A DNA stretch of 64,000 nucleotides from Spongorhabdus nitratireducens (lineage in GTDB: Bacteria > Pseudomonadota > Gammaproteobacteria > Pseudomonadales > Endozoicomonadaceae): positions 164,470 through 228,469 of the forward strand of contig CANDOC010000010.1 in NCBI GenBank assembly GCA_947387575.1, given 5' to 3'. The position numbers and the translations under genes are program-made. This document shows, piece by piece, positions 40,216-50,942 of the stretch; position 1 is the first letter of the stretch; each line of letters begins with the position of its first letter. The notes under the pieces are model-generated. The model was not told where the DNA came from. It searched no databases and was given only the letters and a program-made list of their open reading frames with translations.

Positions 40216-40250
40216 TGTGTGCCTGTAGCCACAACGGCTACAGGCACATA
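40216..40250. repeat. Strong intergenic hairpin
   Basis: A 13-bp perfect stem (TGTGCCTGTAGCC, 40218-40230, with 40236-40248), extendable by a G-U and an A-T pair, closes a 5-nt loop. It abuts the cloverleaf element at 40255. On the mre strand it could be the end of mreBCD transcripts, but no U-run follows. Confidence 0.6.
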
Positions 40251-40254
40251 TAAC

Positions 40255-40517
40255 TAGGGGCTGTTGACAATTAAACATGTGACCAGTTCATCACACAAGC
40301 CCTCAGGTAAGGCGAGCGGCGCGGGGCATGGTGGTTCCATGTTCAAGCCGTTCAACGTGGCATGAGGGCTTGTGTGATGAACCCGAAGGGCCGCCCATGG
40401 ATTACGCCATGCCGCGTTGCTCACTGTTTATGTGGAATAACCACACCGCACAGCTCGCGCCTAACCTGGCGTAATCCATGGGCGGCTGGTCGCATGTTTA
40501 ATTGTCAACAGCCCCTA
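40255..40517. repeat. 263-bp element of nested perfect inverted repeats
   Basis: Outer arms 40255-40286 and 40486-40517 are complementary at 31 of 32 positions and begin and end TAGGGGCTGTTGAC. Inside stand two independent hairpins side by side: 40287-40305 with 40363-40381 (19 bp perfect) and 40390-40409 with 40467-40486 (20 bp perfect). Each 57-nt loop holds its own 5-bp mini-hairpin. The whole folds as a three-way junction. It is non-coding and flanked by TA. The 17-bp end recurs at 62804-62820. Probably a MITE-like mobile element. Confidence 0.8.
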
Positions 40518-40544
40518 AATCAAAGAAGTAAACAGAAAGCCTGA

Positions 40545-41027
40545 TTACGACACATTGAATCGCTGCCGCAGGTAACGCAGGATCGCGTAAATCCAGGGCC
40601 AAAGAAAGGCACTGCTTAATGCCGGCATCAGCATGTACAGTGAAGGCAGACGGTTAGCAATGGCACTTTTCACCCAGAGCTTCATCATCTCGGCAATGCC
40701 AATAATCACCAGCACCATAAAAGACTGTTGCCACCAGGGATACATACGCAACCGCTGATGCAGCTTCAGGGTAATCATACTGACCATAACCATGGTCAGC
40801 GCATTCTGCCCCAGGATCGCTCCTTCCATAACATCAAGCAGCAACCCGGTACCCCAGGCGAAAAAAAGACCATAACGTTGCGGTAACGCCAGTACCCAGT
40901 ACATCACTACCAAAGCCAGCCAGTAAGGCCGGGCCGACATCAATACCTCAGGCAGCGGTACCAGACTCAGGACATAAGCTACCAGCACACTCAGCAGGAC
41001 AACCCACTGCCCCCGTGCAGTCCCCAT
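40545..41027 (-). CDS. mreD: Rod shape-determining protein MreD
   Basis: An inner-membrane component of the elongasome with MreB and MreC. 160 residues with about five hydrophobic segments; RPYWLALVVMYWVLALPQRYG matches the family core closely. The frame is open upstream to 41081, but the ATG at 41027 has GGAG 5 nt upstream and gives the usual length. It is the last gene of mreBCD. Confidence 0.9.
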   Translation of the reverse strand: MGTARGQWVVLLSVLVAYVLSLVPLPEVLMSARPYWLALVVMYWVLALPQRYGLFFAWGTGLLLDVMEGAILGQNALTMVMVSMITLKLHQRLRMYPWWQQSFMVLVIIGIAEMMKLWVKSAIANRLPSLYMLMPALSSAFLWPWIYAILRYLRQRFNVS

Positions 41028-41150
41028 CATGACTCCATAATCCGAGTGCATCGCCACAGTTCTCCCTGAAGCGGCTTTCATCCATGAAATATATGACTCG
41101 TAACGCCAGGTAACCGGCGTCAGACAAGGCCGGTTACCAGTAAAACAAAA

Positions 41151-41975
41151 CTATTCTGTTTCAGAAAACAGCAACAGTACCAATCGTCCTCGGTTCAGAT
41201 GAGCAGCAGGAACGACCTCAATCCGGGCAAACGCCTTGCCCGGGTCATGTACAACCCGACTCACCTTACCCAGCGGATAGCCCACCGGAAACCGCTGCCC
41301 CATGCCCGAACTGGTCAGCAGATCCCCTTCCTGGATATCTGCCGTATCGGAAACATGTAACAAGTCCAGTTTGTCCGGCAATCCGGTTCCGGCCGCAATC
41401 ATGCGCACGCCGGAGCGGTTCACCTCGGCGGGAATCCTGCTGCTGGCATCAGTGACCAGCATAACCCGGCTACTGAACGGACTGACTTCCACCACTTGTC
41501 CCATAACCCCGGTTGCATCCAGTACTGCCTGACCAAGGAACACACCATCCTGGGAGCCCTTGTTAATAATGATCTGCTGCACGGAGGGGTCGGGATTGAC
41601 ACCAATGATCTCTGCGACCTTCACCTGATCTTCCAGCGTCTCGGTGGAATTGAGCAGGGCTTTCAGGCGAATATTCTGCGCTGTCAGTGCTTCCAGTTTC
41701 AGCACTTGCTGCTGCAGAATCAGGTTTTTTGCTTTCAGGCGGGCATTTTCTTCCTGAATCAGACTGCGGGAGACAAAAGCATCGGACACCATTGACCACA
41801 GCCGAACCGGCATATCAGCCAGCCACTGAACAGGAGTAACGGCCACTGTCAGCCACGAGCGAACCGGCGCCAGATAATTCATGCGCTGATCCACAAACAG
41901 CAGAGCCAGTGACAGAATGACCAATACCAGAAAGCGAGACCAGAGGGTGCGACCACGCTTGAATATCGGTTTAAT
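41151..41975 (-). CDS. mreC: Cell-shape protein MreC, apparent ATT start
   Basis: A periplasmic scaffold of the elongasome, anchored by one N-terminal membrane segment and with a coiled coil (about 70-100) before the beta domains. No ATG, GTG or TTG precedes the conserved N-terminus KPIFKRG, which corresponds to KPIFSRG right after the initiator Met in E. coli. The codon there is ATT (41975-41973), with GGAG 8 nt upstream and an in-frame TGA a dozen codons further upstream. The nearest ordinary candidate, TTG at 41924, would cut into the membrane segment. From ATT the protein has 274 residues. Confidence 0.85.
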   Translation of the reverse strand: MKPIFKRGRTLWSRFLVLVILSLALLFVDQRMNYLAPVRSWLTVAVTPVQWLADMPVRLWSMVSDAFVSRSLIQEENARLKAKNLILQQQVLKLEALTAQNIRLKALLNSTETLEDQVKVAEIIGVNPDPSVQQIIINKGSQDGVFLGQAVLDATGVMGQVVEVSPFSSRVMLVTDASSRIPAEVNRSGVRMIAAGTGLPDKLDLLHVSDTADIQEGDLLTSSGMGQRFPVGYPLGKVSRVVHDPGKAFARIEVVPAAHLNRGRLVLLLFSETE

Positions 41976-42040
41976 TGTCTTCTCTCCAGGCTTGCAGTGC
42001 TGCCCGCTTCAGCATGAAACAGGCAGAACCGTTTATCCCG

Positions 42041-43599
<1,559 letters not shown>

Positions 43600-43887
43600 A
43601 TGGCCATTGACCGAAAAGAGGTGGAAGCAGTTGCCCACCTTGCGCGTCTGTCTATAGACGAAACCCAGATTGAACGCACTACAGAGAGCCTGCAAGGCAT
43701 TCTCGGAATGATTGACCAGATGCAGGCCATCGATACCAAAGGTATCGAGCCTATGGCTCACCCGCTGGATGCGGTTCAGCGCCTGCGTGCTGACGAAGTA
43801 ACCGAAACTGACCAGCGTGAAAAACTGCAGCAGCACGCACCGGCCACCGAAGAAGGCCTGTTCCTGGTACCCAAAGTTATTGAGTGA
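43600..43887 (+). CDS. gatC: Asp-tRNA(Asn)/Glu-tRNA(Gln) amidotransferase subunit C
   Basis: The small structural subunit that ties GatA to GatB. 95 residues with the family pattern [14 protein letters not shown] and IEPMAHPLD. First gene of gatCAB, 63 bp before gatA. Confidence 0.94.
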   Translation: MAIDRKEVEAVAHLARLSIDETQIERTTESLQGILGMIDQMQAIDTKGIEPMAHPLDAVQRLRADEVTETDQREKLQQHAPATEEGLFLVPKVIE

Positions 43888-43950
43888 TGCCCGCCGCCCT
43901 GTTCCCGATTCCGGCAGCATCCTTTATTAACCTGATTACGAACCGAACCC

Positions 43951-45408
43951 ATGCACGAAAAAACACTGGCTGAACAGTCAAAAGCGCTGGCCGCAGGTGA
44001 GATTTCCAGCGTTGAGCTGACTCAACATTACCTCGGCCGCATTGAAACTCTGGATCCACAATTTAACAGCTACATCACCGTGACCGGTGATCAGGCGCTG
44101 GAAGCGGCCCGTCAGGCCGATGCCCGCCGTGCTGCCGGAGACTTCAATGCCCTGACCGGTATTCCACTGGCTCACAAAGACCTGTTCTGCACCGAAGGCG
44201 TTCGCACCAGCTGCGGCTCCAAAATTCTGGACAACTTTATTGCCCCTTACGAATCCACCGTTACCGCCAATTTCCGCGATGCCGGTGCGATTATGCTGGG
44301 CAAAACCAATATGGATGAGTTCGCCATGGGCTCTTCCAACGAAAACAGCTTTTACGGTGCGGTAAAAAACCCGTGGGATATTAAAGCCATTCCCGGTGGT
44401 TCTTCCGGCGGCAGTGCTGCCTGTATCGCTGCCCAGCTGGCAGCCGGTGCAACCGGTACCGACACCGGCGGCTCCATTCGCCAGCCAGCTTCCATGTGTG
44501 GCATTACCGGTATCAAGCCGACCTACGGCCGTGTGTCCCGCTGGGGTATGATCGCTTACGCCTCCAGTCTGGATCAGGCGGGCCCGATGACCCGTACCGC
44601 TGAAGATGCAGCGATGATGCTGAATGTAATGGCCGGTTTCGACCCGAAAGACTCCACCTGCATTAATAAGGAAGTACCGGATTACACCGCTGATCTGGAC
44701 AAACCTCTGGACGGCCTGAAGATCGGCCTGCCAAAAGAGTTCTTTGCCGAAGGTCTCGACAGCGGCGTAGAGCAGGTTGTTCGCGATGCTATCCGCGAAT
44801 ACGAGAAGCTGGGCGCCACTATCAAGGAAGTCAGCCTGCCGAACGCAGCACTGTCCCTGCCCGCTTACTATGTTATTGCACCGGCTGAAGCTTCCACCAA
44901 CCTGTCCCGCTTTGACGGCGTTCGTTTCGGTTACCGCTGCGAAAACCCGAAGAATCTGGAAGACCTGTACAAGCGCAGCCGCAGCGAAGGTTTTGGTGAA
45001 GAAGTGCAGCGTCGTATTCTGGTCGGCACTTATGCGCTGTCTTCCGGTTACTACGATGCCTACTACCGCAAGGCACAACAGATTCGTCGTCTGGTTCGTG
45101 AAGACTTTACCAAGGCACTGTCCGAAGTTGATGTACTGATGGGCCCGAACGCACCGACTCCTGCATTTGATCTGGGTGCCAACACCAAGGATCCGGTATC
45201 CATGTACCTGCAGGATATCTACACCATTTCCCTCAACCTGGCTGGCCTGCCGGGTATGTCTGTACCTGCCGGTTTTGTAAATGGTCGTCCGGTTGGCTTG
45301 CAGATTATCGGTCGTGACTTTGACGAAGCCCGACTGCTGAATATCGGTCACAAGTTCCAGCAGGTTACTGACTGGCACCTGCAATCTCCAACTGGCCTGA
45401 CAGCCTGA
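43951..45408 (+). CDS. gatA: Asp-tRNA(Asn)/Glu-tRNA(Gln) amidotransferase subunit A
   Basis: The amidase-signature subunit that releases ammonia from glutamine for transamidation of misacylated tRNA. 485 residues with the Ser-cisSer-Lys triad: Lys in LAHKD, Ser residues in [10 protein letters not shown] and the following [11 protein letters not shown]. The GatCAB pathway usually means that Asn-tRNA or Gln-tRNA is made indirectly. Confidence 0.97.
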   Translation: MHEKTLAEQSKALAAGEISSVELTQHYLGRIETLDPQFNSYITVTGDQALEAARQADARRAAGDFNALTGIPLAHKDLFCTEGVRTSCGSKILDNFIAPYESTVTANFRDAGAIMLGKTNMDEFAMGSSNENSFYGAVKNPWDIKAIPGGSSGGSAACIAAQLAAGATGTDTGGSIRQPASMCGITGIKPTYGRVSRWGMIAYASSLDQAGPMTRTAEDAAMMLNVMAGFDPKDSTCINKEVPDYTADLDKPLDGLKIGLPKEFFAEGLDSGVEQVVRDAIREYEKLGATIKEVSLPNAALSLPAYYVIAPAEASTNLSRFDGVRFGYRCENPKNLEDLYKRSRSEGFGEEVQRRILVGTYALSSGYYDAYYRKAQQIRRLVREDFTKALSEVDVLMGPNAPTPAFDLGANTKDPVSMYLQDIYTISLNLAGLPGMSVPAGFVNGRPVGLQIIGRDFDEARLLNIGHKFQQVTDWHLQSPTGLTA

Positions 45409-45434
45409 AACGCATCCAAGACGAGGTTTTAGAC

Positions 45435-46883
45435 ATGGCATGGGAAGCGGTTATCGGGTTGGAAATTCACGTCCAGCTCGCCACCAAAACCAAGATTTTT
45501 TCCGGCGCCTCCACCGCATTTGGTGCGGCTCCGAACACACAGGCCTGCGCGGTTGACCTGGGTCTGCCGGGCGTACTGCCGGTACTGAACGCCGAAGCAG
45601 TAAATATGGCCATCAAATTTGGTCTGGGTATTGACGCCGAGATCAACAAGATCAACGCCTTCGAACGTAAAAACTACTTCTATCCTGACCTGCCCAAGGG
45701 CTACCAGACCACTCAGCTGGAGCGTCCGATTGTGGGTGCCGGTCATGTCGATATCATGCTGGACGACGGTAGCAGCAAGTCGGTTCGCATCCATCACGCG
45801 CACCTGGAAGAAGATGCCGGCAAGAGCCTGCACGAAGACTTCCAGGGTATGTCAGGTATTGACTTGAACCGTGCCGGTACGCCGCTGATCGAGATCGTAA
45901 CCGAGCCGGATATGAGTAACGCCAAAGAGGCGGTTGCTTTTGCCAAGAAGCTGCACTCTATCGTTACTACGCTGGGTATCTGCGACGGTGAAATGTCTCA
46001 GGGCTCTATGCGTTTCGACGTCAACGTTTCTGTACGTCCGAAAGGTGAGAGCAAGCTTGGCACCCGTACCGAAACCAAGAACCTGAACTCTTTCCGCTTT
46101 ATGGAACGCGCCATCAACAAGGAGATCGAACGCCAGATCGATCTGATTGAAGACGGCGGCACCGTCATTCAGGAAACCCGCCTGTACAACGGCGACACCG
46201 ACGAAGCCCGCTCCATGCGCAGCAAGGAAGAAGCTAACGACTACCGTTACTTCCCCTGCCCCGATCTGCTGCCGGTAGTGATAGAAGACAGCCTGCTGGA
46301 CAAGCTGCGTGGCGAAATGCCGGAAATGCCGGATGCCAAGAAAGCACGCTTTATCCGCGATCTGGGTCTGGGCGAATACGACGCTGAAATTCTGTCCGGC
46401 GACCAGACCACAGCCGCTTACTTTGAAGCTACTGCCAAAACCAGTGGTGATGCCAAACTGGCTGCCAACTGGGTAATGGGTGAACTGTCCAAGTCCCTGA
46501 ACCAGAATGAAATCGCTATCAGCAACAGCCCGGTTACAGCCGAAATGCTGGGCGGTCTGATTCTGCGTATCAAGGACAATACCATCTCCGGCAAAATCGC
46601 CAAGCAGGTGTTTGAAGCCCTGTGGAATGGTGAAGGCAAAGATGCGGATGAAGTGATCGAGAAGAAAGGCCTGAAGCAGGTAACCGATACCGGTGCAATC
46701 GAAACCATGATTGACGAAGTACTGGCGGCCAATGCCCAGCAGGTCGATAATTATCGTGCAGCGCCGGTTGAAAAGCGCGGCAAGATGATTGGCTTCTTTG
46801 TGGGTCAGTGCATGAAGGCCTCCAAAGGCAAGGCTAACCCGGGAATGGTTAACCAGATTCTGAAGAAGAAGCTGGAAGGATAA
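45435..46883 (+). CDS. gatB: Asp-tRNA(Asn)/Glu-tRNA(Gln) amidotransferase subunit B
   Basis: The kinase and tRNA-binding subunit of the amidotransferase. 482 residues: cradle domain with [19 protein letters not shown] and the C-terminal YqeY-like tail domain ending in [15 protein letters not shown]. It follows gatA by 26 bp and is the last core gene before the accessory island. Confidence 0.97.
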   Translation: MAWEAVIGLEIHVQLATKTKIFSGASTAFGAAPNTQACAVDLGLPGVLPVLNAEAVNMAIKFGLGIDAEINKINAFERKNYFYPDLPKGYQTTQLERPIVGAGHVDIMLDDGSSKSVRIHHAHLEEDAGKSLHEDFQGMSGIDLNRAGTPLIEIVTEPDMSNAKEAVAFAKKLHSIVTTLGICDGEMSQGSMRFDVNVSVRPKGESKLGTRTETKNLNSFRFMERAINKEIERQIDLIEDGGTVIQETRLYNGDTDEARSMRSKEEANDYRYFPCPDLLPVVIEDSLLDKLRGEMPEMPDAKKARFIRDLGLGEYDAEILSGDQTTAAYFEATAKTSGDAKLAANWVMGELSKSLNQNEIAISNSPVTAEMLGGLILRIKDNTISGKIAKQVFEALWNGEGKDADEVIEKKGLKQVTDTGAIETMIDEVLAANAQQVDNYRAAPVEKRGKMIGFFVGQCMKASKGKANPGMVNQILKKKLEG

Positions 46884-46894
46884 ATCGATATAAT

Positions 46895-46924
46895 TTCAGG
46901 GTGCCGACAAATCAGCACCCTGAA
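46895..46924. terminator. Hairpin terminator between gatB and the island
   Basis: A 10-bp perfect stem (TTCAGGGTGC/GCACCCTGAA) with a 10-nt loop, 11 bp after gatB. No U-run. It marks the left edge of the AT-rich island; 46925-47016 holds nothing else. Confidence 0.6.
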
Positions 46925-47016
46925 TTCAAACCCTTCCAAACAATCTTGTTTATATATAATTCTTTGGTTTTTTTATACATGACAAAGCTAATTCGGTCAT
47001 GTATAAAATTGAAACA

Positions 47017-47784
47017 TCAAACACAAGATTCAACCAAATCGTATAGCTCTTTTCTTAAACTATTGATACTGATTGATTCAAGCTGCTTATGCTTAATAAG
47101 TAGACTTAGTTTTTTCACAACAGATTTAGACAAATTATCCTTGGACTTAACTTTCGGAAGAAAGTGCGATAAAGCATCCAGCAAGCAAATTCTTACCTTG
47201 TCACTACTGCCATAACTTCTTTCTAATACATCAAAGAATATTTGCTGTTGCGAAAGAAGAATATGAGTATACTTTTCTCTATCTGATGATTTGAAAACAT
47301 CTAGCTCAGAGTTTCTTTCCCAAGGAGCTACGGTCAAATAAGCAGCCCACCATAACCGTGAGATGGAGTTTCTTCTTAAAGCTCCGAGCCCCCCACCTTT
47401 TTTCTCGAACCAATGCTCAAGAATATAGCTGTTTTTGCTGATTGAAGGCCAGCGAGCAAAGGTATAATCCCAGAATATTGAGTGCGTAAGAGTTACCCAG
47501 AGTCTAGTATCTGATGCTTGGGTGCGACTAAGAGAACCTAAGTATTCATATATTAACAGTGCATTCTTGGCATCGTCCTTTGCTCTAGTCCTATCAGAGG
47601 TGATATCAACTTTTAGGTTTGGTACTGTTGAAGGCACCTTTATAGTTGTATTTACGAAACAATCTTCTGTGAATATAGGTCTAATATCAGAGTTTAGATA
47701 TAGCTCAGGTATATCTTCAGAATTAAGCAAAGCACTACGAAGTTTACTTAATGATGAGCTGTTTAATATTTTTAAAGAATCCAT
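47017..47784 (-). CDS. DUF6339-like protein of the island operon
   Basis: 255 residues. The block DTRLWVTLTHSIFWDYTFARW near 95-115 followed by RRNSISRLWWAAYLT resembles, from memory, the DUF6339 family, which has no known activity and is found in methylase-linked and defence loci. The remainder is helical. It starts two bases after the preceding stop (TAAAAATG) with AAGGG 6 nt upstream, so it is translated with its neighbours. It is the last gene of the four-gene operon. The family name is recalled, not searched. Confidence 0.65.
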   Translation of the reverse strand: MDSLKILNSSSLSKLRSALLNSEDIPELYLNSDIRPIFTEDCFVNTTIKVPSTVPNLKVDITSDRTRAKDDAKNALLIYEYLGSLSRTQASDTRLWVTLTHSIFWDYTFARWPSISKNSYILEHWFEKKGGGLGALRRNSISRLWWAAYLTVAPWERNSELDVFKSSDREKYTHILLSQQQIFFDVLERSYGSSDKVRICLLDALSHFLPKVKSKDNLSKSVVKKLSLLIKHKQLESISINSLRKELYDLVESCV

Positions 47785-47786
47785 TT

Positions 47787-48599
47787 TTAACCCTTATCAA
47801 GAGATGCGTTGATATCAAGAAAAGCTCTCTGTAAAGGAAAATTAAGAATTTCCTGAGCAATAACATATGAAGAGCTACTAGTGATTTCCTTGTTCGAAAT
47901 TATTTCTTTCAAGCGAGAAGACCAGATATTTGACTCAAACCGATCCATAAGAGATATAGCTTCAGCAATGACTGGTAAGACGATTGAGGCATGCAAAAAG
48001 GAAGGGATTCTATCCCGTATTCCAGCATACTCACTCCAGTCTTTTTCAGATAACTCAACTGTAATGAAGTCTTCTTCAAAAATAGCGTTATAAGCACCTT
48101 CTTTATGTACACCTTTTCTTATCTTCAGAATTGAAGAAACAGGCGCTTTTAAAGGGTCATAATCTTTATCTACATTAAATGTATATGTTGCTTGCGATGA
48201 TAAGGTTTCGCCAGGCTTTATATGGAAAGAAGTATCACTATAATCCTGATGCATAGCAATTGGCTTATAGTTAGGCATTTCAGCATTTGCTACTACCTGT
48301 ATCTCTACGTTGACAGTTCCCTCGAAATCTTGTCCCAAACAATGATGCACCCATTGTTTATCTTTAGTTGTATATGTTTGCCTGACGTATGTTCGTGGGC
48401 ATAGTAATCTTATTTGCCAAATTGCTTTATTGTCACAAATCAAGTCATCAATATACTGATAATTAGTATATAAATCAGAAATATTGATTTTCAAAGTTTC
48501 ATCAGAAATATCACATTCGACAATAGGGTCATGTATCTCTGATCCTATATCATCACCATTACCTAAAACTGGGTATGGATATGAAAAATAAGTGCTCAT
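47787..48599 (-). CDS. Unrecognised 270-aa protein of the island operon
   Basis: I do not recognise this family. The N-terminus is aromatic and acidic (SYPYPVLGNGDD), the first 170 residues look beta-rich, and the C-terminal third is helical. No catalytic or nucleic-acid-binding motif is visible. The start at 48599 lies two bases after the GHKL gene stop, with GGGGA 7 nt upstream; the frame is open a further 24 bases. The tight coupling on both sides says it works with the ATPase and the DUF6339-like protein. Confidence 0.75.
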   Translation of the reverse strand: MSTYFSYPYPVLGNGDDIGSEIHDPIVECDISDETLKINISDLYTNYQYIDDLICDNKAIWQIRLLCPRTYVRQTYTTKDKQWVHHCLGQDFEGTVNVEIQVVANAEMPNYKPIAMHQDYSDTSFHIKPGETLSSQATYTFNVDKDYDPLKAPVSSILKIRKGVHKEGAYNAIFEEDFITVELSEKDWSEYAGIRDRIPSFLHASIVLPVIAEAISLMDRFESNIWSSRLKEIISNKEITSSSSYVIAQEILNFPLQRAFLDINASLDKG

Positions 48600-48601
48600 A
48601 C

Positions 48602-50527
48602 TTAATTCCCCATTGAAAGGCAAAGCTCTGTATCAGAGTTAATATCAACTAATAAAGTTGTTTTCTGACCTTTGATTAAGTTGATGCCGAGAATTTGGCT
48701 ATCGCTTACAGAAAGATGCTCACCATTATCAACAGAGATTGCTTTAGTTATATTAATGGGGTAGTCATTATCCTCTCCAATAGCTTTCAGCTTGAGTATT
48801 CCTGAAAGGTCTTTTTTTGCAGTCAAAATTATTTTGTATTTCTTATATGAAATGAAACTTCTGAAATTCACAACTGTTGAGTCAAAAACTTTTTGCTTTT
48901 TTCCTTGTCCTGCACCTTCAGAACCCGCACTTTTTCCTTTGCCTCCAGAGGGAGACTTTTCCCCTTTAGACGCCTTTTTCCCTTTCTTTCCTGAACTAGG
49001 CTTATCATCCTGTTCATTTGCAGAAGGCCTTGGGAGTTTTGCTGCAGTAACTTGGACTACTGCTTTCTTATTTCTACTTCTTTTTTCTCCAGTTTCTTGA
49101 TCAGAGTTTTGGCCTGTCAGTTCATTTCCAGGTTTAGTGTTAGTACCATCATCTTCAGATGGTAAATATCTACCTAAGAAAGGAATGTCCTCCTCATCTT
49201 GAAGATTTTCACCTCGTACTTTTTTTAAGGTATTTCTCACGAAGGCATTTATACTATTTAGTACTTTTTTGGCTTCGTTCTTCTGTTCAGTAGACCAGTT
49301 TCTTGTTTCTTCTATATCCCAGCATTCATGAGTAGCTCCCTCAAGCTGAGCAAGATATTGATTACCATCCTCATTATCACAGATTAATACTGCTGCGAAG
49401 TTACTTAAAAGCCTGCTCCCATGGTGCTGAACAATAATACGAGGAGATCGCATTTTTGCCCATCTGTCTGGCATTGATTTATTTTCATTGTCTCTGTAAA
49501 GATAGAGTTTGACAGTGCCAATCTTTGCAATTTCTGTAGTAAAGGGTTCTCCATTTAGTGGAGAAACTAGGGCCTTATGAAAATAGACTGTTGAACCAAG
49601 CCCGCTTGTATATTCAGAATGATTTTGCTCGGAAAATGCTTCTTCAGCAGCCACTTTAAGATGATGGTCTAAATTTCCAGAAGATATTTCAGATAAAAGA
49701 CAATCACTTTCTTTGAGCTTAACGACCAACTGATTATTTTCAATTGCAGCGAAAAAGTTCTCGAGAATAGAGTGCCTTATTGATTTCTCCCAGTCGCTAC
49801 TATTGAAGCCAACAACCCACAAATCAGTACCGATGTTTTCTCTCAAAAATCTTTTGGGAATAGTGCTAGTTTGTCGTATGGTATTCCAAGATTTTCCATC
49901 TGTACTTTTTTCGCACCACCAACCCTTTGCTTGAGTGATTTCACTGCCCTCTGGGTGCGGAAAACTTGCCAGAATTGATTTAGCAATGAAAGCATTACCA
50001 TCTGGTGTTTTTGTTGAATAAAAAACTGTTCGAAGTGCTGAGTGAGCAAATGGTGCTCGTTGACCTATGCCGTAAGTTCCACCACCTACCCCTTGTGCAG
50101 AACTAGAGCCTTGTTGCTTAAGTAATCGAAAAAATGGTTTTGTCCTATCACTATCATCGCCTACTAAGCCTGTAGTATTTTCATCTCCAATTCGGAGTAC
50201 AGGTATAGTCTTCGAGTTTAATATTTTTATACCATTACGAAAGAACTCTTTTTCATTCCCGGTACCATCTTTCAACCCAGCTAAAACATAGTCCCTGCAT
50301 GATTCAAAACATTTTTTGAACTGCTCTAAACCCGGGAACTCTTCTATAGGTAGGTGTATAAGTTCGAAGGTTGCTATTGCAGGTTTTCCTGAACCGTCAC
50401 GAACATCACCAATATTCTGGCAGGTTTCTCTACCAAGTGCAGATGCTTTCTTAAAAGTCTGAATTCCAGACTCATTGAGTCCTTGCTCTTCTCCGCCTCC
50501 AAGCAGAGGAAAAAACCAATCTGACAA
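48602..50527 (-). CDS. MORC/MutL-like GHKL ATPase
   Basis: 641 residues with the GHKL ATP-binding fold: N-box RETCQNIGD (Glu34, Asn38), G1 motif IGDENTTGL (Asp115, Gly120), G2 motif GGGTYGIGQ (148-156) and a GTDLWVVGF block near 233. This combination is typical of prokaryotic MORC/MutL-type ATPases found with restriction-modification and defence genes. Residues about 456-547 are a low-complexity linker rich in Lys, Ser and Gly; a beta-rich C-terminal domain follows. No MutL endonuclease motif is seen. The start is TTG with a perfect AAGGAG upstream; no early ATG exists. Confidence 0.8.
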   Translation of the reverse strand: MSDWFFPLLGGGEEQGLNESGIQTFKKASALGRETCQNIGDVRDGSGKPAIATFELIHLPIEEFPGLEQFKKCFESCRDYVLAGLKDGTGNEKEFFRNGIKILNSKTIPVLRIGDENTTGLVGDDSDRTKPFFRLLKQQGSSSAQGVGGGTYGIGQRAPFAHSALRTVFYSTKTPDGNAFIAKSILASFPHPEGSEITQAKGWWCEKSTDGKSWNTIRQTSTIPKRFLRENIGTDLWVVGFNSSDWEKSIRHSILENFFAAIENNQLVVKLKESDCLLSEISSGNLDHHLKVAAEEAFSEQNHSEYTSGLGSTVYFHKALVSPLNGEPFTTEIAKIGTVKLYLYRDNENKSMPDRWAKMRSPRIIVQHHGSRLLSNFAAVLICDNEDGNQYLAQLEGATHECWDIEETRNWSTEQKNEAKKVLNSINAFVRNTLKKVRGENLQDEEDIPFLGRYLPSEDDGTNTKPGNELTGQNSDQETGEKRSRNKKAVVQVTAAKLPRPSANEQDDKPSSGKKGKKASKGEKSPSGGKGKSAGSEGAGQGKKQKVFDSTVVNFRSFISYKKYKIILTAKKDLSGILKLKAIGEDNDYPINITKAISVDNGEHLSVSDSQILGINLIKGQKTTLLVDINSDTELCLSMGN

Positions 50528-50550
50528 AGTGAATCTCCTTTCACTATAGA

Positions 50551-50778
50551 TTACAGCTTAAAGCCTTCATCTTCGTTAGAACCATTGCTATCAAATCGAG
50601 CTTTCATCTCATCCAGAGACTTTTTAAGAGCTCCATATATTTTTTTTGCATCCTGATCTGTGTAATCATAATTACTTCTATTTGATAGATTTCCAATCAG
50701 CTTTATATCTTTTAATGCTTTATTTACGCGTTTCTCTGCCAATTCCTTGAACTTTTTTCTATCTTCTTCTCTAGCCAT
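50551..50778 (-). CDS. Small charged protein at the head of the island operon
   Basis: 75 residues, helical and highly charged (MAREEDRKKFKELAEKR at the start, then KIYGALKKSLDEM). The frame is open upstream to 50835, but GGTGG stands 5 nt before the ATG at 50778 and the upstream residues are hydrophobic and unlike the rest. It is 23 bp before the ATPase gene and just downstream of a palindromic operator-like sequence, so an autoregulator is a fair guess, not shown by any motif. Confidence 0.7.
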   Translation of the reverse strand: MAREEDRKKFKELAEKRVNKALKDIKLIGNLSNRSNYDYTDQDAKKIYGALKKSLDEMKARFDSNGSNEDEGFKL

Positions 50779-50831
50779 AAATGCCACCATATGTACAATA
50801 TAAACAATAGTACACATAACAAAAAAGACTG

Positions 50832-50876
50832 TCAATATATTTTCGTATATATTGAAAATGTACGAAAATATATTGA
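50832..50876. promoter_or_regulatory. Palindromic operator-like sequence before the island operon
   Basis: 16-bp perfect arms (50832-50847 and 50861-50876, TCAATATATTTTCGTA and its complement) with a 13-bp spacer. A third half-site TATATTGA (50848-50855) makes a second, smaller palindrome with the left arm (TCAATATA, 6-bp gap). It lies 54-98 bp upstream of the small gene. Confidence 0.7.
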
Positions 50877-50884
50877 GGTAAACA

Positions 50885-50916
50885 TAAAAAAGCCCCGCGG
50901 CGTGAGCGCAGGGCTT
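50885..50916 (-). terminator. Rho-independent terminator after the methyltransferase gene
   Basis: AAGCCC...GGGCTT with inner GCG/CGC, followed on the methylase strand by six T. It lies 27 bp after the stop and isolates the methylase transcript from the next operon. Confidence 0.8.
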
Positions 50917-50942
50917 AAATATCTATTTAAAGCTAATAATCC

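Noticed and set aside
43978..45441. 487-codon open frame antisense to gatA
   Set aside because: It mirrors gatA almost exactly. gatA has full family motifs; the antisense product has no recognisable domain and arises from codon bias.
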